Shown piece after piece: positions 56,840 to 64,000 of a DNA stretch of 64,000 bases. Source of the DNA: Cristatella mucedo (Eukaryota > Bryozoa > Phylactolaemata > Cristatellidae). Position numbers and translations under genes: made by a program. The notes under the pieces are model-generated. The model did no database searches. It saw nothing but the letters and a program-made list of their open reading frames with translations, and was not told where the DNA came from. The first letter of the stretch is position 1. Each line of letters opens with the position of its first letter. The stretch spans positions 6,815,001 to 6,879,000 of the forward strand of contig WPIO01000001.1 of the NCBI GenBank assembly GCA_009760855.2, in the 5' to 3' direction.

Positions 56840-57770
56840 ACGCGACGACGCAGAGCAACGTGAGCATTGCTTAAAAGATGGCTATATTGCAAATGAGCCT
56901 TCTGCTCGGCCGTCACGAGACCCATACTTCGTAATGCATCAAAATGCAGCCATGCCTTTAAGGTGTGAACCCACCGGCCTAGGCCGGATGCAAGCTTCAT
57001 TAGAAGTGCCTGACCAGGGCAGGTTAAGCAGTGAAAATCAACGTCCATTTGCAAAGCAATAACAACCTCGACTACACAAATGCCTAGGGAGTTTCTGTCT
57101 ACATGCAAGATGCAGAAACTAGTACTAGCACGAGGAGCTAAAAAGAAACTATTTGCAGAGGGTGGGGGTTTAACTGCCTGCAGATGCGCTGGCAGACTTC
57201 CTTAGCTACGTAGACTGTTTACTTGTCTAATCCACTGTTCAGTGCAAGATGGCAAGTGTACCAGGTAGACTCGGCATCCATCAGGTTGCAACCATACGTT
57301 CTGTCCCTCGGGAGAAGGGCTTGCACCAAGCTTGCATTCTGCTACAAACACGGCTCTACAGGCTCATATATAAGGCCACCACAGTCACCCGATAGCAACC
57401 AGCTTGGCATAAGGAACAACAGTGCAGCTGCTAGCCACTGGCGGTTGTTTCAGAGCCAGTAATCACACTTAAGATGAAAGAGAGTGGGTGAACGAGAGCC
57501 CCTTGTCATCTTTTTAGAAACGCACCCATCACACGACCCTGGTGGGGCGTGCAATCGAGACAACATGATGAGTATGCGCCTCGACATTCCAGCAGGCCAG
57601 ATAACAATTGAAAATCAGATCCAACGACTGACCATTTCAGGCAGTTTGCAACCCAGCAAAAAAATTTTGGGATGAGCCCAAAGTTAATTCGCTGCAAAAG
57701 CAAAGCACTGATGAGCTACGCAAGGAGCCTTCGAGCTCACAAGGTAAAGCAAAGGTCAGCTGAACAAAAC
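56840..57770. other. Upstream of first recognised exon; nothing identified
   Basis: Expected to be intron leading to the exon(s) with the start codon and mitochondrial presequence. No 'GF-V'-type segment with a phase-0 donor was found. Confidence 0.5.
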
Positions 57771-57774
57771 ATTC

Positions 57775-57925
57775 TCAATTCATATAGCGGTACAGGAGCC
57801 TTAACGGCTATCATAGCCACTTGTAGTGGACAATAAAGGATCGCCTGCTGCATGACTCTACTTTGCCTCCCCCCATTCCTCAGTTCCTTTGCTCGGCATG
57901 ACCTTGGTCACTTCTTGCTCCTTTC
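57775..57925 (-). mobile_element. SINE-B copy, partial
   Basis: The minus strand reads 'GCAGGCGATCCTTTATTGTC', 'CACTACAAGTGGCTATGATA', 'GCCGTTAAGGCTCCTGTACC' and 'GCTATATGAATTGAG'. The tRNA-like head is decayed and the 3' end is shortened. Confidence 0.75.
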
Positions 57926-57949
57926 TATCATCCAAATCCTTATCATCGC

Positions 57950-58975
57950 GGTTCATTGCACGCTGAGCATGGCTGGACGCTGAGCATGGCTGGACGGTCG
58001 GTAGATAGCATCCGGATTCTTCTTAGCGACTCTTGGTATCGGTCGCGACCGACTCTGTCCTTACTGGAGCATGCCTCGGGCCACGATGCCGGTCTACAGC
58101 TGGCCGCCCCCTTGCCTCGAAGGCCCCAAGCTGCAGAGCTCACTGGGCTCCTTGTGCAGGGCTCCTAGTGGTGCGAGCCTACATCCAGGTAACTGAAAGG
58201 ACGAAGTGGCTCGGCACTTCCTTCAACGGTCGCCCAAACCCGTATGCACCGTTCGCTGCTCTAAGGTGCAGTGCTCGCGCGGTTCATCATACATCTTTGA
58301 GCTGCGGCTGTGCCGTCGGTGCCTCTAAGGCAGTGCCTTCCCGCTAATGCACGCGACGAAGGCTTGTGAATCGGCTCACAAGGCCAGCTACGCTCTCGGT
58401 GGAGGCTATATCCTGTTGGGCTGCGCTTTTTATTTGATTCTCTCTTACCTAAAGCACAGACAAGTGTCACTGAATGTGGTGCTCTCTACACCTGCTGCTC
58501 GAAGTGGCAGCGGGAGCGACCCTCTTCGAGCGGCAGCACGGGCTACCCCAGCCAAACGCGGCAGCAGACACCACCCTCTGCAGCCTCATTCGGCTACCCC
58601 AGCCACTCGCTACCAGTCGTCCGGCCAGTGAGCCAGCTCACCCCTGCAGCTGCTGTCAAGACAACAGTGGCAGCCACATCGGTTGGTAGCACAGGGAAGG
58701 ACGGCAAGAAAGGACACGGCAGCGCCCATGGCAATGGCAGCGTGCCGAGTTGGCCCGAGTCGCTGAAGTCGACTGAGGTGGATGGTGTGAGAATGCGCAT
58801 GCGCAATTGCGAGAAATTCTGTGGGTACACTTTAACGATAGTGCAGTTTAACAGGCAATCTAAGTCAGAGCTTTGCAGCCGATTTCCGGTGGATTCCAGT
58901 GGACTGCTGTGGGTTCCAGTGGACTGCTGTGGATTGCAATAAAGGCATGCATCTTTGCAGCCCATTTGCATGAGA
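57950..58975. other. GC-rich region with short tandem duplications
   Basis: A candidate place for the gene's 5' end by composition only. It contains a 17-bp duplication at 57960-57994 ('GCTGAGCATGGCTGGAC' twice) and a 20-bp unit repeated 2.3 times at 58890-58937 ('TTCCAGTGGACTGCTGTG'). No promoter element or exon can be asserted. Confidence 0.4.
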
Positions 58976-58979
58976 CTGC

Positions 58980-59168
58980 TCGAGCACGATGGTAGCCGTG
59001 AAAGCACACTAGCTAAGGCAGTTGCTTTTCCCGGCCTCGGTCCCGAGGTCGTGGGTTCGATTCCTGCGGTGGGCGATCCTTTTATTGCCGCTACAAGTGG
59101 TGGTGATAGCCGTAAAGGCTCTTCTGTTGCTATACAAAAGAGACTGTTTAATCAGCTAGTAATTTTTT
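58980..59168 (+). mobile_element. SINE-B copy, best preserved
   Basis: Head 'CACTAGCTAAGGCAGTTGCT', box B 'GTGGGTTCGATTCC' (perfect match to the internal promoter consensus), then 'GGCGATCCTTTTATTGCCGC', 'TGATAGCCGTAAAGGCTCTT', 'CTGTTGCTATACAAAAGAGA' and 'CTGTTTAATCAGCTAGTAAT', with a T-rich end. Confidence 0.9.
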
Positions 59169-59169
59169 T

Positions 59170-60700
59170 ATTAAATTTGGTGAGTTCGTTAGAACGACCG
59201 TGCCCTGCAATATTCACTCAAAATTCAGGCTTCTGGCTGCCGATTTCTGGTCAAGTTTTACTTAAATAGAGTGGATTGCTGTAATTCGTTGAACCCTGCT
59301 AACAAGCCGGCTGCAAGAGCCTCGGATTTAGATAGCTCCCGATCTCTTGACAGCAGCAGCAGCATTAGCAGCAGCTTGTGACAGACAGTCGAAATATTGT
59401 GGAAACTGAGCTGCAAACCGTTCGTTCAGTGGGTAGTGCTATCAGGGCTACGACTAGCCACTAGGGCAGCAGCTAACTGGGAGGGAGAGGGCTAGGTTTG
59501 CTTAGTAAAGAAGCAAGCAGCAGCTGCTCAAGTGGTAAGACATCCCAATTTCTCACCACTATGCCGGTAGTGATGGCACCAATCAAACGATGCTCTGCTC
59601 GGTTCTCTTGCCATCTCGGGTGAGCTGCACGAATCTGTGCCTATCTACTTGGCCAGGCGATGAGCAATTACGGATCATGCCATCGAATCTTGACCACAAT
59701 AACAACTCTTAAGAAACAGTTGTTCTGAGTAATCCGGTCGGCCCTGGCAAGGCCTCCGAGCAGGAAACCATTCTTAACAGGCAGATCTATTTCTAGAACA
59801 AGCACAGTCCAGCACACCAAAGAACTGACTCGCAGGTCAGCTGTTTTGCAACAGCAGATCACCAGAGCCTTCCTCTACCCCTCCCACCGTATCAAAGGTC
59901 GTTTGTCAGGAGCCCACTGGCCACCCAAGGTCGCACCGGTGAAAAATACCTGGAAGGATAGCCCGGGTGCTGTACGAGCACGAACACATCCAGCAAGCAA
60001 CAAACCGATCGGTGCACGAATGGAGGATAGTAAGCAATCGTGCAGTGGAATAAAAACAGCTCCATGTTTCCTCTGGAGGTTTAAGTGCTTTTCCTTCTCG
60101 GAAGTGAAGATAATCGCATCTGATCGAACTCCAGAGTTGAGTCAGGGCCACACATACTAGGACACAAACGGCCCAATTTGGGTTTCCACTACAAAGGGAC
60201 AAATTTTCTCAAGGCAAACGTACTGCCTCGCTTTCCAGAGGCCACCAAGAGAGCACGGCAGTGCAGCCAAGCTGCTGCTTTCAAACACTCACACCCAAAA
60301 GCATTCACGTTGTGCATTAGGCATCGTTTACTGAGCAACTATTCACCACCGGTGCTTGCCGTTTGGTTTGAGCCGACTTTTACATACCTTCCCCCATTGA
60401 TTGTTTGCCTACAAAACGGACTCATTACCAGTAGCTGGCTTCCAATAACTGTCAGACCTTTAAAACCGATCGAACGTGTGTTTCATACTTTCAGAAGTAT
60501 TCTTAACTAGCCATCAGAACGGCTCAAGGTTTTTCAGTAGCACAAACTGGTGCACTTAGCACTTTCTGGCTGCACAACATGCAAGGACTGCTGACTACAT
60601 GGTGCCTTCCTATAATGGGAAGATAAAGCTAAATAGCAAAATTGAAGAAAATTGTTGCCTTCCATAAGGTGGATTTAGGAAATGTGAACCTGGCACGGAT
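59170..60700. other. No recognised feature
   Basis: Upstream flank or 5' intron. Frames of about 100 codons on both strands overlap (59846-60160, 59906-60202, 60178-60510) and none resembles a family. Confidence 0.5.
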
Positions 60701-60702
60701 GC

Positions 60703-60823
60703 TTAAATATAAATAAATATAATTCATTTATATAGCGCCCTACAAGAACTTAATCTCTATTCAGGGGCTTCTCATAGGCCACCGGGCTCGATCCCACGAC
60801 CTTGGCCAGACCTTGGTCGGGCG
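60703..60823 (-). mobile_element. SINE-A copy, 5'-truncated
   Basis: Minus orientation: AT-rich end 'TATAAATAAATATAATTC' at the left, 'TAGCGCCCTACAAGAACTTA', 'CTCTATTCAGGGGCTTCTCA' and box B 'GGGCTCGATCCC', ending inside the head. Its terminus TAGCGCCC is closer to LINE-A than in most SINE-A copies. Confidence 0.9.
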
Positions 60824-60839
60824 ACCCCTTGCTTGGTAT

Positions 60840-61104
60840 TAATGAGGGGAATGCCAACTCCAACATGATGAAGTATTTTAAGAGTGGTAACGTGGACGTC
60901 TTACCTGCTCTGTTCGGCCGCACGACGACCAAAACGGGACGACTGCCTAGCAAAGCTGGCTGCACTGGGTCAAAGAAAATCCCAACCAAGCTCTCAAAAA
61001 TCTTGGAGAAGAGGCAACCGGAAAAGCTGTACTCGTCGATTAGGTTCATTGTAGGCTTTCGGAGCACGGCATTTATAGACAAGTCAGCAAACGCAAGCCG
61101 TTAG
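60840..61104 (+). other. Unrecognised open frame next to SINE-A
   Basis: The plus frame, with a possible start at an ATG-ATG pair near 60866, reads MMKYFKSGNVDVLPALFGRT then SKKIPTKLSKILEKRQPEKL. It is basic and protein-like and ends at 61104. No family is recognised. The minus strand is also open here, which weakens the case. Confidence 0.25.
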
Positions 61105-61269
61105 TTAATTCGTGATCCACAGAGATGGCAACTGAGGCCTTTTGTCAGACCTAGAAATGGTGATGTGGTGACCCCACACGGACTGCTTGCAGTCTATGCT
61201 CAAGCATGGTGGTAGAAGTGCTTGCCAGGTCGGGATTTCGGGCTTCCGGTGACAAAATCTTCACCACAT

Positions 61270-61380
61270 TAACAGGATTACTACTTATTACTACTTAACT
61301 ACTACTACTTAACCCAACTACTGCTTAACTTAACTTATTACTACGTATTACTACTTAACAGGATTACTACAGATTATTGC
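61270..61380. repeat. TTACTACTTAAC-type low-complexity repeat
   Basis: Irregular repetition of ACTACTTA/ACTTAACT words; 'AACAGGATTACTAC' occurs at both ends of the array, suggesting local duplication. Confidence 0.8.
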
Positions 61381-62234
61381 TAGGAAAGTATTCATAGACA
61401 TTGCCCAAAATGTTAAGGTGCCATGTGCCTGGGCCCTCAAGGCACCTGGACTCTATTTGGCATACGGCTACTGATCACAAGCATTCTTACTGGGAGGGCA
61501 ACAAAGTTTCGTGTCAAAAGTTGGCATAGCCAATCTGATATCAACCCTATTGAGCATCCGAGGGTCTGGTTAAAGCATCCACATATAGCCAAGAACTGAG
61601 TCCCATTGTCTCGCGAGATGCTTTTTGGTCGGCTGGCACAGCTGTGAGACTGCCTAACTTTGAATGCTTGCCTGAGTCAATCTCCAGGCAAATACAGAGA
61701 GTAATAAAGAATGAAGATCGTCCGAACACCTATTGACTTCAGTATCCACTTGTTGATGTATACCCTCGGTTCTCATATTAGAATGTATTAAAAACACCCC
61801 ATCGCATGTTTTCGGTGCTGCTAGATAAAGGTAAGGTCTGTCGGCTGTAGTGATGACCACTTGCTGGAGTTATCCCTCGGCCCTTAACTTGATGCTTGCG
61901 TTCCGAGTGTATGCAAGCCTTACACTAGATGTGTTTATATCCTAACCTCGGGCTACAAATTGCAAGAGTGCTAGTCGAGAGGGGAGAGAGAGTCTGTGGG
62001 GTCTGCAAACTGAAACGCCAAAAATATTGAACAGCAGCACTGACTCGCGTGTGCCACGCGTAGGTATACGAGTTTTGGCGATCAGTGACACGACCTTTCA
62101 CTGCCCCTTCCAAAAAAGCTGCATCTGCAGATCCTTAACGACCGCAGGCAGCTATGGTGCTCCGAGAGTACACTTATGCCTAGCTAGACTCAAACTAAGG
62201 TCAAACTCGGTGAAGCCTGTCCACCTCGTGCGGC

Positions 62235-62395
62235 TAATTTGCTGATTGAACTTCTTGCACATGTTTGGTGGGTAGGTATACGCGATATTGCTTCCCTTGC
62301 AGGACAAGTGAAGTGCTTAGAAAGACATGCAGTTCTCTTAGGTTGCTATACAGACATTGTTGTTATTATTACTACTCCTATTATTATTAGTATGG
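62235..62395 (+). mobile_element. LINE 3' tail fragment
   Basis: 'GACAAGTGAAGTGCTTAGAA', 'TGCAGTTCTCTTAGGTTGCT' and a (TTATTA)-type end match the terminus shared by LINE-A and LINE-C. Only the last roughly 120 bp are recognisable. Confidence 0.65.
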
Positions 62396-62919
62396 CTGAA
62401 CCATTGAAACACCGAAGTATGCGAGAAAAAACTTGGCAGCAAGAGCCCTTGGCAGACCACAGGTCTGTATTTTCCAAGCCGCCAGACAGGAACAAAGTCT
62501 GCCGCATGTGATACACGGGGACAATCACTTCACAGTAACCAGGGTGCAAAGAGTACTCAAACTTGAGAATCTCGGCACACTAAATTTGATAAGTCAGCCA
62601 CATCGCTCCGATCTGTACACAACATAGCCTTGGTAGACAGCCCTCGTGCACCAGCGATCACACGATGGATGTCTTACAAGGAAAGCTGCAGTGGCTGACC
62701 GGTTCGCATGAGGCACACCCAAGAACTTTCCAAGCAGGCCAAACCTAGGCTTTCTTTGGCCTGAGAACAACTGACGGGGTGAGCGAACTAAGAGAGTAGT
62801 TCGGGATGAGTATCATAAGAGTGATGGCAGTTACCGCCACCCTTGCCCCCCTTGCCTGCAGCTACAACTCCCAATTGTTGCCAGCTATTAAAACCCACCA
62901 AGCATGACTGATTGCAAAG

Positions 62920-63090
62920 CAATGGACTTCCCAGTAGTGAGGTGCTTGCACTTTAACACCCGGGTCACAAATTTGGATCGTTTAACAGGCAATTCTGTGT
63001 GGCCAGCAGCAAGCAGTGGCCATAGTCCCTAAAGCTCTTCCAGTGGTGGCTATGCAATTGAGGCCGGTCAATCAGCTGCTTGTGTCGCTG
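62920..63090 (+). mobile_element. SINE-B copy, diverged
   Basis: Blocks 'AACAGGCAATTCTGTGTGGC', 'GGCCATAGTCCCTAAAGCTC', 'GTGGCTATGCAATTGAGGCC' and 'GGTCAATCAGCTGCTT' follow SINE-B order. Box B is lost. Confidence 0.65.
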
Positions 63091-63684
63091 TTGCATCTAC
63101 TTGGAGCTCAGATCCTCATGCTGATACTCGAGGCCAAGGTCGTGCTTGGGCTGGCTACGGCTGGTAGCAGCAGTCAGTGCAGCAGCAACTGAACTGAGCT
63201 GAACTGCCCCAAACCATAACGGGATTATCAAGTCAGTGGTGCTAGCTCAGCTGCAGCCTAGCAAAGCCTACTCGACCGGATGGCAACTGTGCAATAGGCC
63301 ATTTAGGAGTTGGGTCATTTTGACCACAAATTAATTTAAGGATTAACCGAATAAAAACTTAGTACCATAGCAGCCAACCAGCTTCCAGATAATTAGGCAA
63401 AAGTCTTTCAAAAAGCTACAAAAGGCCTAAAGCAGCCTAATGGCACCATTAACTGCCCGTGTTGAACAGCACCACAAGGAAAGCTTAGCGAAAAGGTGCC
63501 AAGCACATCGACAAAGTCAGAACTGAACGAGAAGAGCCCCCCCCACCCATACCGACAAACTGTACCATTAATGTATCGATAACAAGCCCATTAGCTGTCA
63601 GCCATGCTGATTCCTTGCCCCACAGAAAATGTAACCATGAAAAGTGTCGGCAGAGGCATATAGCAGTCACGAATGGGGGGAATG

Positions 63685-64000
63685 TAATGTATCTCCGTCT
63701 GTAACTCCACAAAGCCATAAAGACTTTGTTGGTGAGGAGGTGAGGTGTTGTAGGAGAGTTGTGTATAGCTCACTCACAGCCTAAGCGGCTTTCGGTACGC
63801 ATACGATAGCCAACCGACTTTATCCCACGAAACAAAGAGAAAGTGGGAAGCATAGCAAAGTCGGGAGAGCAGTTAAGGTAGTGAGTAGCATGGAAGTAGC
63901 AGCTCAGGACTGCTGAAAAGGATGAGCCATAGTCGGCAGCAGGAGAGTAGTTGTCGTTGCATAAGAATTGTGGAAGCGAGTTACACGGTCTAGGACCTGC
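63685..64000 (-). mobile_element. LINE-B 3' end, cut by window edge
   Basis: Minus orientation. It parallels 49768-50110 over its whole length, including 'TCCACAAAGCC-TAAAGACT', 'CATGGAAGTAGCAGCTCAGG' and 'TCGGCAGCAGGAGAGTAG'. It continues past the window end. Confidence 0.88.

Noticed and set aside
57943-58143. Minus frame SSAAWGLRGKGAASCRP as a mitochondrial presequence
   Set aside because: The frame has no ATG at its start, no family-like continuation and no phase-compatible donor, so composition alone is not enough.
60900-61000. Minus segment SFARQSSRFGRRAAEQS flanked by AG and GTAAGA as a presequence exon
   Set aside because: It has no start codon, and its phase 2 end does not fit the phase 0 start of exon 1. 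It is intriguing but unsupported.
62500-62610. Plus-strand HVIHGDNHFTVTRVQ as the missing N-terminal protease exon
   Set aside because: It faintly resembles the 'IHGFTV-QV' region but is on the opposite strand from all other exons and lacks suitable splice sites.

Overview
This is eukaryotic, almost certainly animal, genomic DNA. Short exons with GT-AG introns are spread over tens of kilobases, and the introns are filled with non-LTR retrotransposon (LINE) copies, tRNA-derived SINEs and long microsatellites. The LINE reverse transcriptases are of the CR1/L2 type (jockey superfamily) with TTA-type microsatellite 3' ends, which points to a metazoan, probably an invertebrate. The species cannot be told from the sequence. 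GENE CONTENT: One protein-coding gene dominates the window. It lies on the minus strand and encodes the mitochondrial presequence protease PITRM1 (PreP/Cym1, peptidase family M16C). I located 22 exons between 56835 and 7129. Their intron phases agree at every junction and they join into 909 uninterrupted codons. They include the inverted zinc motif HILEH (exon at 56407-56558), the downstream zinc-ligand Glu in FNEMKG (50863-50959) and the C-terminal substrate-contact motif [10 protein letters not shown] (9793-9918). A probable last exon (about 6555-6808) matches the family but its splice and frame do not resolve. The first exon(s), with the start codon and mitochondrial presequence, were not found upstream of 56835. 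No second cellular gene could be supported. LAYOUT: 1-6.5 kb is repeat debris 3' of the gene. From 6.5 to 57 kb is the gene: a compact 3' group of exons (7.1-13 kb), two very large introns (13-20 and 20-28 kb) holding the longest LINEs, a denser central group (31.6-41.2 kb) and a looser 5' part (44.5-56.8 kb). From 57 to 64 kb is upstream sequence with SINEs and a LINE cut by the window end. REPEATS: I see three LINE lineages (A, B, C) and three tRNA-derived SINE types (A, B, C; labels are mine). SINE-A ends in a segment that closely matches the LINE-A 3' end, so LINE-A-type machinery probably mobilises it. Two SINE-A copies are nested inside LINE copies. One SINE-B copy has a 20-bp internal segment amplified to about six units, making a minisatellite from a SINE body. 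Long polypurine/polypyrimidine tracts lie in several introns of the gene.
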